A stretch of DNA of 64,000 nucleotides, from the NCBI GenBank assembly GCA_039707655.1, contig CM077664.1, positions 196,472,195 through 196,536,194 on the forward strand. Direction: 5' to 3'. Origin of the DNA: Elymus sibiricus. Lineage: Eukaryota > Streptophyta > Magnoliopsida > Poales > Poaceae. The notes beneath the pieces were generated by a model. It saw nothing but the letters and a program-made list of their open reading frames with translations, was not told the DNA's origin and made no database searches. The translations under genes and the position numbers were made by a program. Below, piece after piece: positions 1 through 10,834 of this stretch; position 1 is the stretch's first letter, and every line of letters starts with the position of its first letter.

Positions 1-377
1 GCTAGAAATAGCTTCATGTCTACTATGCAACATTATTCTTGTAGAATTTGTTGGGCCTCCAAGCGTAGAGTTTTGTAGGACAACGGAAAATTTCCCTCAA
101 GTGGATGCCCTAAGGTTTATCAATCCGTGGGAGGTGTAGGATGAAGGTGGTTTTCTCTCAGACAATCCTACAACCAAAATAGAAGTAGTCTCTTGTGTCC
201 CCAACACACCCAATATAATTGTCAGTTGTATAGGTGCACTAGTTCGGCGAAGAGATGATGATAGATGTGTAATATGGATGGTAGAAATAGGTTTTTGTAA
301 TCGGAAGAAATAAAAACAACAAGGTAGCAAGTAACAAAAGTGAGCAAAATGGTGTCTCAATGCTTGGAAACAAGGCC
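1..377 (-). mobile_element. 5' LTR fragment of a minus-strand Gypsy element (relative of Gypsy C)
   Basis: From about position 14 the sequence matches the start of the Gypsy C LTRs at 13011 and 31827 (tgatgtctactacgcaac type, here tcatgtctac). The first 13 bases resemble the spacer between the primer-binding site and that LTR. The match ends near 377 at 'gcctaggg', where sequence switches to the Copia-like LTR. So this is the outer part of a minus-strand 5' LTR cut short by a deletion or illegitimate junction; its interior lies left of the window. No gene is visible. Confidence 0.75.
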
Positions 378-822
378 TAGGGTTTGTAAGGGCAAGGAGA
401 TCGCCTACTTCATGAAGATCTACCCCGAGTGAGGCTAGTCCTTCGTGGACGTAAGCCATGGTGGAATATACAAGGTTGCTTCTTCGTGTACCCTTCGTGG
501 GTGGAGCCCTCCGTGGACTCGCGCAGCCGTTACCCTTCGTGGGTTGAAGTCTCCATCAACGTGGACGTACGATAGCACCACCTATCGGAACCACGCCAAA
601 AACCACCGTGTCTTCATTGCGTTTGAAATCTCTAATCCCTCCTTTACTTACATATGCAATTGCTTACTTTCCGCTGCTATACTCTTAGAATTGCATGTGT
701 AGGGTGATGCTTGACATGTACTATTGCTAAAATCTTCCCACAACTAAAATTGGGAAAAGGTTAGGTTTTATTTGGTCAAGTAGTCTAATCACCCCCCCTC
801 TAGACATACTTTCGATCCTACG
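378..822 (+). repeat. 5' LTR remnant of the Copia-like element
   Basis: This aligns with 10389-10834 of the 3' LTR with about a dozen substitutions. The upstream ~1.1 kb of the LTR, including its TATA box, is missing and replaced by Gypsy LTR sequence. It ends just before the primer-binding site. Confidence 0.8.
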
Positions 823-824
823 AG

Positions 825-837
825 TGGTATCAGAGCT
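825..837 (+). other. Primer-binding site, initiator Met tRNA type
   Basis: tggtatcagagct immediately follows the LTR end. This is the usual Copia primer site, complementary to the 3' end of plant initiator methionine tRNA. Confidence 0.85.
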
Positions 838-907
838 TTGGTCTCCGTAAAGCCTTGATTTCCATTGCTTTGGTGATCATAGCCTTGGTTTCACAACCTA
901 GGAGAGT

Positions 908-3070
908 ATGGCGTCTAGTGAGGGTAACTATCACCGTAGAGGTCCATATTTTGATGGTACAAACTTTGCTAGTTGGAAACATAAGATGAAAATGCATATT
1001 CTTGGTCATAACCCCGCCGTTTGGGTTGTTGTTCGTGTTGGCTTGCAAGGTGACTTCTTTGAGGATGGCAAGTAACCGGATCGTGAACCAACCCCGGAAG
1101 AATTGATGATGTTGCAATACAATGCTCAAGATTGTGACATTCTATTCAACAGTCTATGTCGCGAAGAAATCAAAAAAATCAGCCACCTTGAGAAAGCAAA
1201 GGAAATTTGGGATACTTTGGTTGATATGCATGAGGGTACCGAGTCCGTCAAGGAATCTAAGTTGGATGTGCTTCAAAGTCAACTTGACAAGTTCAATATG
1301 AAGGATGGTGAAGGAGTCGCTGAGATGTACTCTAGGCTTGCTCTCATCACAAATGAGATTGCCGGCTTAGGAAGTGAAGAGATGACCGACAAATTCATCA
1401 TCAAGAAGATACTTAGAGCCTTTGATGGAAAATATGATACCGTCTGCACATTGATCCAAATGATGCCAAATTACAAAGATCTCAAACCCACGGAAGTCAT
1501 TGGAAGGATTGTTGCTCATGAAATGTCACTCAAGGACAAAGAGGAGCTGCACAACAAATCAAGTGGTGCTTACAAAGCCTCAACCGATGCTCCAACAACT
1601 CCAAGTGACAAGCTAGTATCTAGTGAAGAGATTAGTCTAATGGTGAAAAGGTTCAACAAGTTCTACAAGAACAAAGGGAAAGAGAGAAGCTCTAGCTCAA
1701 GACATTATGAGAGAAGATCATCAAGTCGTGACCGTAATTGCTACAATTGTGGGAAGCCCGGACACTACTCCAATGAGTGTACGGCACCCTACAAGAAAAG
1801 AGATGAATCACCTCATAAGGAGAGAAGGAGTAGAGATGATCGTTATGAACAAAGACACTCTCGAAGAAGAAAGGATTCGGAGAGGAAGGACAAGTCATCA
1901 AGGAGCTACACAAGAAGAAGACATCAAGCTCATGTTGGTGAATGGGTTTCCGGCTCTGACTCCGACAACCACTCCGAGAGAAGTTATCACTCCAACTCCG
2001 ACTATAGTCAAGATGAAGGTGTTGCCGGACTTGCACTTGTGTCATCCAACTCCTATGATCTATTTGACTCACCAAATGAAGGAATTGGAAGATGCTTCAT
2101 GGCAAAAGGCCCCAAGGTATCACACCCCGAGTATCTTGATTTCAATAGTGATGAAGATGATTTGCTTGGTGATGATGATTTACTTGTTGACAAGGATAGT
2201 AATGTGAGCTATAATGAAAATGCTAGTAATCATGATAGTCAAGAGGAAATGAGTGACAATGCTATGAAGGAGATTGAGCGTCTAACTAAAGAACTAAATG
2301 CTCTTAAGTTAGCTCATGAAACAACTCAAGAGGATCATAGAGAACTTCTAAGAACTCATGAGAAGCTACGCTTCGAGAAGCTAAATTTAGAGCAAGAGCA
2401 TGAGTTTCTTAAAGCTATCAATGACGATCTTCGAAAGAAGAGTTCTTCATATCTTGCCAAACGTTTACTCTTGTCTACCTTTATGCCACAAGTTAAACCT
2501 AAGCAAACTAGTAACAAGGGTAAAAATGGTTCTACCTCTAGTAGTAACAATAAAAATGCTAAATCCAATTTTGTTGCTTCTAGTAGTTCTATTGATTCCA
2601 CTAACGATTCTCTTAGCCAAGTTACACTTGAGCAAGAAAATATGCTATTGAAAGGAATTATAGAAAAAGGTGTCTACAAGAGTCTTGCCGGGAGTAAGCA
2701 ATTTGAGGAAATTGTACGCAAGCAAGGAAGGCACCGGAAGAACCAAGGTGTTGGTTTTGAACGAAAGTTCAATGCCGATGGAGTTGAGTGGGAAGAAGGT
2801 CAATACCCCAAGACGAAGTTTGTTCCTCAACAAGAGAAGTATGATCCTACATCCTTCAAGGGAACACAAGCTCAAGAAGATCTTCCACCACAAGACCACA
2901 AGCTAAAAGGCAAGGACAAGCTTCAAGAAGAGATTGACTCATTTGAAGAAGCTCCTCAAGCCATGGTCAAGTGGGTTCCCAAGACTTCATCAAGTTCTAC
3001 TTCATCAAGTGCTACTACAACTCCAAGGATTCCCATCAAGTTGATGTGGGTCCAAAAGAAGAAGAACTAG
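908..3070 (+). pseudogene. Copia-type gag polyprotein with one in-frame stop
   Basis: Capsid/nucleocapsid precursor that would build the virus-like particle and bind element RNA. The ATG at 908 starts a frame of about 720 codons beginning MASSEGNYHRR, interrupted only by TAA at 1073-1075; the rest is open from 1076 to the TAG at 3068. The N-terminal ~190 residues look like the UBN2/Copia gag domain. A CCHC zinc knuckle, CYNCGKPGHYSNEC, is encoded at 1739-1780 (residues 278-291), followed by Arg/Ser-rich stretches, an acidic region and a predicted coiled coil rich in Glu, Lys and Leu around residues 450-510. No protease or pol follows in any frame. The stop leaves only a 55-residue product from the first ATG; initiation at a Met near 1106 could still make most of the protein. 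Domain assignment is secure, activity unknown. Confidence 0.85.
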
Positions 3071-3237
3071 AGAGTTCTTGAGGGTGACTCCGCCAACAAA
3101 CTTCACTCATATCATTTATGGCAAGGACTTGTGCAACCAACTTCGACATTTTGCACTAGTTCATGGAGTCACAAACCCTCTTGTTGGTAAGGCAAGGGAC
3201 AAGGTAATCAATGCATTCATGGACATCATCATATGTG

Positions 3238-5071
3238 TGTTGGGGAACGTTGCATGGGAAACAAAAATTTTCCTACGCACACGCAAGATCTATCCATGGT
3301 GATGAGCATCTACAAGAGGGAGAGTGAATCTACATACCCTTGTAGATCGCTAAGCGGAAGCGTTTAAGAAACGCGGTTGATGTAGTCGAACGTCTCCGCG
3401 ATCCAAATCGCAAGTCGTCCCTCGAACCGATCACGAACTAGTGCCGAACGGACGGCACCTCCGCGTTCAACACACGTACGGCTTGATGACGCCTTCACCT
3501 CCTCGATCCAGCGAGCGATGATGAAGTAGTGGTTGAGTTCCAGCAGCACGACGGCGTGGTGATGGTGGTGAGGAACAATCTCTGCAGGGCTTCGCCAAGC
3601 GCTACGGAGATTATGACGGAGGAACTAGAGGGCTAGGGTTGCCGGCACACGGCTTGGGAAATCCTGATGTGTCCCGTGTGCTAGCCCCGCCCCTCTATTT
3701 ATATGTTGAGCCTTGGGGTCTAAACTTGGAGTAAAAGCCTCCTCCAGGTCGGTTTGGCCCGCAGGGAAAGAGTCCAACTCGGATCCCTGCCGAACCGTGC
3801 ACAGCCGCGCACAAGCGGTAGTACCGCTCACAAGCGGTAGTACCGCTTGGGCGGTAGTACCGCTTCACACAAGCGGTAGTACCGCTCGGGCGGTAGTACC
3901 GCTTCACACAAGCGGTAGTACCGCTTACGCGGCAGCAAAACTACTTTTTGCACTTTCCAATACCTTGTGGGCTTTTATCCCTTGGCCCATATAAAGTGTT
4001 ATTGCACCCGAACACTTCGGTAAACATCCGGAACCCCTTCCGGTGAACTCTGGAACTCTTCCGGAGATCGAAACACTATTATCACATATATCAATCTTTA
4101 CCTCCGGACTATTCCGGAGATCCTCGTCATGTCCGGGATCTTATCCGGGACTCCGAACAACCTTCGGTCACCAACATAATAACTCAACTATACTAATCGT
4201 CACCAAACGTTAAGTGTGTAGACCCTGGGGGTTCGAGAACTATGTAGACATGACCGAGACACCTCTACGGCCAATAACCAATAGCGGGACCTGGATGCCC
4301 ATATTGGCTCCTACATATTCTACGAAGATCTTTTATCGGTCGAACCTCTATGTCAAGGATTCAGTTAATCCCGTATGCTGTTCCCTTTGTTCTTCGGTAT
4401 GTTACTTGCCCGAGATTCGATCGTCGGTATCACTATACCTAGTTCAATCTCGTTACCGGCAAGTCTCTTTACTCGTTCCGTAATACAAGATCTCGTGGCT
4501 AACACTTTAGTCACATTGCTTGCAAGGCTCATTGTGATGTTGTATTACCGAGTGGGCCCTGAGATACCTCTCCGTCATACGGAGTAACAAATCCCAGTCT
4601 TGATCCATGCCAACCCAACAGACACCCTCGAAGATACCTGTAGAGCACCTTTATAGTCACCCAGTTACGTTGCGACGTTTGATACACACAAGGTATTCCT
4701 CCGGTGTCAGTGAGTTGCATGATCTCATGGTCAAAGGAACAGATACTTGACATGCAGAAAACAATAGCAATAAACTGACACGATCAAATGCTACGTTTAC
4801 AGTTTGGGTCTTGTCCATCACATCATTCTCCTAATGATGTGATCCCGTTATCAAATGACATCTCATGTCAATGGCTAGGAAACCTTAACCATCTTTGATC
4901 AACGAGCTAGTCAACTAGAGGCTTACTAGGGACACAGTGTTGTCTATGTATCCACACATGTATTTGAGTTTCCAATTAATACAATTATAGCATGGATAAT
5001 AAACGATTATCATGAACAAGGAAATATAATAATAACTAATTTATTATTGCCTCTAGGGCATATTTCCAACA
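3238..5071 (-). repeat. Solo LTR of a BARE1/WIS/Angela-type Copia element
   Basis: In reverse orientation it runs from tgttggggaacg (3238) to atttccaaca (5071), the reverse complement of a Triticeae BARE1/Angela LTR that begins tgttggaaatatgccctagagg. Both flanks carry the 5-bp duplication atgtg (3233-3237 and 5072-5076), and no internal region is present. So it is a solo LTR formed by LTR-LTR recombination after a full insertion. The length, 1834 bp, suits the family. A minus-strand TATA box (reverse of ctatttatatg) is at 3694-3704. Confidence 0.92.
3814..3925. repeat. Tandem near-palindromes AGCGGTAGTACCGCT in the solo LTR
   Basis: Five or more copies of agcggtagtaccgct or its half units occur in about 110 bp, joined by cttcacaca or cgggcg spacers. 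Each copy can fold on itself. Transcribed on the minus strand, the array lies downstream of the TATA box at 3694-3704 only if read in the element's sense direction, so it is upstream (U3 side) of the promoter. Confidence 0.8.
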
Positions 5072-5699
5072 ATGTGTATTTCACTCTATGTCTATGGATA
5101 TCTTTGTATGTTCCTTGTGTGGGACTAACCCATGTAGGTATTGAAAGCACAAAACTCCAAAGGATTGCTCCCAACTCTTGATGGTCTACATCAACATTGA
5201 GAATCCACATCTTCAACATCTACATGAAGTCATCATCGAAAAAACCCAAGGTTAGATCATCCCTCTTAGGGGGAATATCACATCTAGGGGGAGCTTTGCT
5301 CTAAACAATTGAGCTAAAGCAACTCTAATGGTGTGAACACATTAATGCTTTATGTAAAAGTGGTAACCCCACTTGTGCTTAAACGATGAGTATGACCTAT
5401 GATCAAATGTTCTCATTTGGCTCCTAAGTCAATATACTCATATATAGATGACCTAGTCATCGCCATTGCTTGATAGATGCTAGAATTGGTTGTGCATGGT
5501 TGACACATATTTCATTTGCTATCTTCTTGTGTGAGCATGTTGGTTTGCATGTTTTCATCATTCGAGGACATCCATTTGTGGTTTTGATTGTCTTGGTTTT
5601 TCTGGCCAAGTGGATGTACAAGAATGCCTAAGTACCTTCTCTAGCTATCTATGCTTTCTTGTCTCAAATTCTATTCTTGCTACATCACAAAAATTGAAC

Positions 5700-6540
5700 A
5701 AGTCATTTTCGGACCCTCCGGGTGAGGAGAACTCGGAGCCACCGATCTGAAAGGGCTGAACCTCCAAAACCTTCTAATTGATTTCGGCCGAACCAACTCA
5801 CTCAAACTCGGTCCAACCGAAATCACTTAGATTAATCTAGGTTTTCCATCTCAGTGCTACCGAATTGAACCATTTCGGCGCCACCGATGTGCTATACTGC
5901 GTGCAGTTACACATATCGGTGCCACCGAGTTGTTCAACTCGGCGCCACCGACAGCGTACGGGTATATATATCGCGCGGACCGAACGATTGAAATTTCTCG
6001 ACCTCACTCGTTCCCGCACCCCGTTGCTGCCGTCGCCCTTCGTCTTCGGACTTCGCCGTCGTCTCCAGCGCGCCCTCGCCGCAGGACTCCGTCGCCGTCA
6101 ACGGCATTCTCCACCGCCGTTGCCGCCGTAGAGGATCTGCACCGAGTTAGGGTGACATTCGATCCCTTTCGTGCTTCCAATTTCCGATTCAATGCACGTT
6201 AGGAATGCCATGATTCTTGCCATGATTGCAATGCTAAATCCACCAGGAAAATTCTGTAGATTAGATTCGAGCGAAATTTCTAGGTTTAAGTTTCCGCCGA
6301 ATGCATCTCGGACCGACCGATTCGAAATTTTCGGCCCCACCGATTTGGCCTCTGGCCATAGCACTAGTACGTCTCGGTGCCACCGAGTTGTACGAATTGG
6401 TGAGACCGAAAGTAAAGTCTCAGTGAAACCCTAGCATCTCGGAGCCACCGAACCCCATCTCGGTCCGACAAAAGTGGTGTGTAAGGTTTCTGTAGTGTGC
6501 TTCGGTATCACCGAGATGATCAACTCGGTCCATCCGAAAT
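5700..6540. repeat. Dispersed CTCGGTGCCACCGAG-type palindromes upstream of ORF2
   Basis: Many imperfect copies of a 14-20 base inverted motif such as aactcggcgccaccga, tcggtgccaccgagtt and tctcggagccaccgaa are scattered here. The same motif family fills 9601-9996 of the 3' LTR. Confidence 0.75.
5963..5971 (+). promoter_or_regulatory. Possible internal TATA box ahead of ORF2
   Basis: tatatatat sits in a cgggtatatatatcgcgcgg context about 690 bp upstream of the ORF2 ATG, inside the palindrome-rich stretch. The layout mirrors the LTR promoter at 10034. A second, internal promoter for ORF2 is an inference. Confidence 0.4.
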
Positions 6541-6659
6541 GCATCCTGTGAAAACTTGAAACTAAAAGTTGAACTCAAATTTTATGAAAACTATCTGCTT
6601 TTTGTGATGACTCATCTACTCTACCTATACCCATCTATTCACAGGGTTAGCTCAGCAAG

Positions 6660-8737
6660 ATGTCTAGTGGCAGTGACAGTCAGAACAGGTCTGAACAGCA
6701 GGCAGAAATGAGTGAAGGGTCAAGCCCAGCTGAAAGTTTCTATGAGGGAGAGAGGAGCTCTCCAGATCTTCCTAAAGCTGCAACCAGAACAAGGAAGAAG
6801 AAAACCTCTGACAGTGAGGATGAAGATTTTGTTGCAAGTGAGGCAGCAACAAAGAAGAAAAGAGTTGTGCTTGCTAAGGAGTACATCACCAAACCATCAT
6901 CTGCCAAAGAGAAGATTGCTGTGAGGAAAGTCCCCAAGCAAACTGTGCAATACACTCTTGAAGAGCCTAGTGACACAGAACCAGCAGCAGGTGCTAAGAA
7001 GAAGAGAGTGAGGAAAACAACTGCCCATGTGATTGGCAGACCCTCCATGATGATTGATGAGGAGGAAGAGGAGGAGGATGAGCCAGCAAATGCACCCCCT
7101 GCTAAAGCTCAAAAGCTCATGTCTGATGCAATCAAGATTGCTGCACCCTCCAAGTCCAAGCCAGAGGTGCCAGCACCCAAGAGGTCAACTAGGAACATAT
7201 CAGCTGCTGAGAAGAACAAGGCCCCAGTGCCAGAGTCAAATGTTGATGAAGAGCCTCTAGTGCTCAGAAAATTGAAGCCAAAGATTCCAGACCATGACAA
7301 TGCACACCCAGTCGCAGAAAACATGATGCTGAGGAAGGATAAAGGACTGCGTCTATGGAGGAAATCAGATCCTTATGCTGTGAGGAGGAAGACAGCATGT
7401 GATTATCGCTTTCACACTCGAGAACAACATGACTTTTATGAGATAATTTTGCTTGATAAGAAGCCCATAGTCAGTGACATGAAGTGGGTGGACTGGGAAT
7501 ACATCGATGAGAATGAGGATTACTTCCCCCATGTTCATGAGAGCTTCAGGATTGCAGGAGTTGACGAGTTTGTTGGAAAGAAAATGACCAAGTGGAATGA
7601 TGAGATGGTCATGCAATTCTACTCTACTGCTCATTTCTATCCAGATGGCAGAATAGTGTGGATGACTGAGGGTATAAGATACCAGTCTACCATCTCTGAG
7701 TGGGCAAGTCTTCTTGGTGCACCCAAGGAAGAGGATGATGATATAGACATTTATGCCAAGCTCAAGATGGATCGCAACTCCATGGCCAACATGTACACTA
7801 CAATTCCTCAGAAGGACCTTGAGACTCATAAACTTGGATCAGTGAAGCATCTGCTCCCAGGATTAGCCACCACAAACACCATCTCGCGGTACACTCTGCT
7901 ACCCAAGTCAGGAGATAAAAAATGATTCGTGGCCACTCCATCAATTTGCTGCATTTGTTTGATACACCTCAGAAATTCAAGGTGATGAGCCTGATAGTAG
8001 AGACTATCAAGAGGACTGCAGCAGATCAGAAGAGATCGTGTGGATATGCTCCACATATTCAGATATTGATCAATTCCAAGGTTGGAATCAACACATATCT
8101 TCTTGATCGAGAGCACTTGCCACTCCGTCCAGAGTTTGAGGACAATGTGATCGTGATGGATCCTTCGCATCCCACTTCAGCACAAGCTCAAGAGGAAATC
8201 CGCAAAGCCAAAGAAGCAAAAGCAGCTCAGGAGGCATCAGCTCCCAATGCTCCAATTGCCAATCTCAAGACACCCAAGGATCAAATGACATATCTGCTTG
8301 AAGCCACTCTGAGGATTGAGCGAAGTTTGGCCAACCTCACCCAGACCCAGGCTAGTTTTGAGCGGATTATCGAGACAAAATTTCATGATTTGGATGTCAA
8401 AGTTACAGAGATTCAGACTTCAGTAAAACAGCTGCAGGGAGATGTTGATGCTGTCAAGCTAGCCAGATCAGATGACAGTGGAGATGACAGACCGACCACA
8501 GAGCGATTCCATACAGTGCCTAGGGTAGCCAGGTCTGCTGCAGTGCCAGTCGTGGATCCAGGGACCACAGTATCTGCACCAGCCGCTACTGCCACAGTGC
8601 CACCGCTGGTATCTACTCCACCAGCCCAACAAACGTCTGCAGAAGCCTTCGCGGATGCTCTCCTCTCGACGCTGTCTACGCACACCGGAGCCGCCAGCAG
8701 GAGATCGCCTTCAGGAGCTTCGGCGGACCGTGCCTAG
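6660..8737 (+). pseudogene. ORF2, putative plant transposon protein domain, split by a one-base frameshift
   Basis: The two open frames 6660-7925 (421 aa) and 7922-8737 (271 aa) overlap at ATGA and read as one protein of about 690 residues, with a frame slip in an A-run at 7917-7922. Residues 1-220 are low-complexity, with Ser/Glu/Lys tracts and basic patches such as RTRKKK and KKKRVRK that could be nuclear signals. From about residue 228 (GLRLWRKSDPYAVRRKT) to about 520 the sequence resembles the uncharacterised 'putative plant transposon protein' domain common in Triticeae repeats. The C-terminal part has a heptad-like stretch (LEATLRIERSLANLTQTQAS) and an Ala/Pro/Thr-rich tail. It occupies the env-like position, after gag and before the 3' LTR. 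Function unknown; the frameshift makes this copy defective unless the slip is used. Confidence 0.7.
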
Positions 8738-9240
8738 AGTGACGATTAGTCCTATACTTATTCGATCTTTTTGGTACTTGTTGCCAAAGGGGGAGAATTT
8801 GTATAGATCATAGGCTTCGAGAGAGAGTGTTTTGTTTTGTTTTGCTTCGAGTTCTTTTGCTACAATTTGTTTGATGCTACCTTTTTATGTGTGTGCTTGC
8901 TACAGTACTTTGATGTTTGCTTATGTGATGATCATACTATGCTTATTGGTGACGATCAATGTTTATCTCTCTATCATTATCTTGTATGATCAATTACTTA
9001 TGTTGGTGATGCGTGCTTGTTATTCCACTCATATCATTTTGCGCGCTCCACCAAGATGTATGTGACATGGAAGAGTGACCCATGAGCCTAAACGATTGTG
9101 CAGTTGCATTCCAACGCAAATCTTTAATAATGCACAAATTTAGGGGGAGCTCTTGCTTATCACATACTTCTCAAAGCGACGATGTATTTCATTCATTTAA
9201 TCATTTGTCGAAGCTTTGATCTATATGTTGTCATCAATTA
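8738..9240. other. 3' untranslated interior with polypurine-like tracts
   Basis: Non-coding, T-rich. It has agggggag-type tracts near 8785 and 9143 before the true polypurine tract at 9241. I see no gene. Confidence 0.6.
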
Positions 9241-9256
9241 CCAAAAAGGGGGAGAT
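9241..9256 (+). other. Polypurine tract of the Copia-like element
   Basis: ccaaaaagggggagat lies directly before the 3' LTR start tgaaagcac, the expected site of plus-strand DNA priming. Confidence 0.8.
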
Positions 9257-9600
9257 TGAAAGCACATTTGCTCCCTTGGTGGTTTTGGTAATTCATAACA
9301 ACATATATCTCATTGAACTAATGTCCATTCAAGATTAAGATTTTAGGATGTTCAATGATTGGCATGGCATGGACTAGAGATGTGGACCCCTCAAAATGCT
9401 AAGGACAAGGATTGGCAAAAGATCAAGACTCTACATTTTTGGTTTAGTGATCCAAGATCACATTGAGTCCATAGGAAAGACAATACTATTAAAAGGGGAT
9501 GAGGTGTTGCTTAATCATCTTTTTGCTCAAGTGCTTAGTGACAGTACTCCTAAACCCTCAACCACTCTCTCTACCCAAATATGTCCTAAACCCACATTCC

Positions 9601-9996
9601 AACTCGGCCCCACCGAAATTCCCTATCCGGCCCCACCGAGTTCATCCAAGACTTAGCCACTGCCAAAACCCTAACAAATCGGATCCATCGAAATGGATCT
9701 CGGTCCCACCGAGATGGCCTTGCCAACTCTCTGTAATCGGTTGCATTCACTTCGGTCTCACCGAGTTATGCAAATCGGTCTCACCGAGATGGCTTGCCAA
9801 GTCTATGTTGCCTTATTGCTTCACTTCGGTCCAACCGAGTTGATGCAATCGGTGCCACCGAGATGAGGATTGCCCTAAGCCATTGCACTTCGGTCCATCC
9901 GAGTTGTTCGTATCGGTCCCACCGAGATTCCTAAAGTTCATATCTTTTACACAGTTCGGTGCTACCGAGATTATCGTTTCGGTGCCACCGAGTTGA
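9601..9996. repeat. CGGT...ACCG palindrome cluster in the 3' LTR U3
   Basis: About fifteen short inverted motifs of the form tcggtcccaccgag or tcggtgccaccgagtt, spaced 15-45 bp apart, lie just upstream of the LTR TATA box. Confidence 0.8.
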
Positions 9997-10033
9997 GTCA
10001 AAAGTGTGTAACGGTTGGATTTTGTGTGGAGGC

Positions 10034-10041
10034 TATATATA
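10034..10041 (+). promoter_or_regulatory. LTR TATA box (tatatata)
   Basis: ggctatatataccc is the only strong TATA motif in this LTR. It is placed about 800 bp from the LTR 3' end, suitable for a U3/R promoter. Confidence 0.6.
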
Positions 10042-10834
10042 CCCCTCCACCACATCCCTCTCAGTAAGGAGAGCCATCAGAACGTGCCTACCCTTCCACC
10101 ATACATTTTCTGAGAGAGAACCACCTACTCATGTGTTGAGATCAAGATATTCCATTCCTACCATTTGAACCTTGATCTCTAGCCTTTCCCAAGTTGCTTT
10201 CCACTCAAATCCTTCTTCCACCATAGCCAAATCTGTGAGGAGTTGTTTGAGTGCTGAGAAGACTATCATTTGAAGCACAAGAGCAAGGAGTTCATCAACA
10301 ACACACCGTCTATTACCTTTTGGAGAGTGGTGTCTTCTAGATTGGTTAGGTGTCACTTGGGAGCCTCCGACATGATGTGGAGTTGAACCAAGAGTTTGTA
10401 AGGGCAAGGAGATCGCCTACTTCATGAAGATCTACCCCGAGTGAGGCTAGTCCTTCATGGACGTAAGCCATGGTGGAATAGATAAGGTTGCTTCTTCGTG
10501 GACCCTTCGTGGGTGGAGCCCTCCGTGGACTCGCACAGCCGTTACCCTTCGTGGGTTGAAGTCTCCATCAACGTGGACGTACGATAGCACCACCTATCGG
10601 AACCACGCCAAAAACCACCGTGTCTTCATTGCATTTGAAATCTCCAATCCATCCTTTACTTACATATGCAATTGTTTACTTTCCGCTGCTATACTCTTAG
10701 AATTGCATGTGTAGGGTGATGCTTGACATGTACTAATGCTAAAATCTGCCCACAACTAAAATTGGGAAAAGGCTAGGTTTTATTTGGTCAAGTAGTCTAA
10801 TCACCCCCCCTCTAGACATACTTTCGATCCTACA

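Larger units (their letters stand above)
5077..6659. other. Non-coding interior of the Copia-like element
   Basis: No convincing protein is visible on either strand. It has two agggggga tracts near 5268 and 5287 resembling extra polypurine tracts, then from about 5700 a stretch dense in CGGT...ACCG palindromes and a TATA-like box. It serves as leader for the ORF at 6660. In a standard Copia element pol would lie here. Confidence 0.6.
378..10834 (+). mobile_element. Non-autonomous Copia-like LTR retrotransposon (gag + ORF2, no pol)
   Basis: Shared LTR sequence lies at 378-822 (truncated) and 9257-10834. An initiator-Met-tRNA type primer site (tggtatcagagct) follows the left LTR and a purine tract precedes the right one. 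The interior holds a Copia-type gag (908-3070) and a second large ORF (6660-8737). No protease, integrase, RT or RNase H motif is visible, so it would need enzymes in trans. The long gag with a coiled coil and the repeated agggggag tracts recall SIRE/Maximus-type Copia elements (inference). By eye the overlapping LTR parts differ at about 3% of sites. A solo LTR inserted later at 3238-5071. Confidence 0.8.
9257..10834 (+). repeat. 3' LTR of the Copia-like element (complete, 1578 bp)
   Basis: Starts tgaaagcac after the purine tract and ends tcctaca, with TG...CA termini. Its last 446 bp match 378-822. It includes the palindrome-rich stretch 9601-9996 and a TATA box at 10034-10041. Sequence after 10834 differs from that after the 5' LTR, which fixes the boundary. 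Confidence 0.85.

Noticed and set aside
825..837. tRNA-like complementarity at LTR ends (also 19222, 31799, 44571, 54178, 63951)
   Set aside because: These are retrotransposon primer-binding sites, not tRNA genes; no cloverleaf surrounds them.
3078..3302. 74-aa plus-strand ORF after the Copia-like gag
   Set aside because: It crosses the solo LTR insertion point at 3238, so its C-terminal part is LTR sequence; only a short out-of-context remnant remains.
9601..9996. Regularly spaced short repeats that could suggest a CRISPR array
   Set aside because: Repeats are 14-20 bases, palindromic and variable, spacers are irregular, and the context is a plant retrotransposon LTR.
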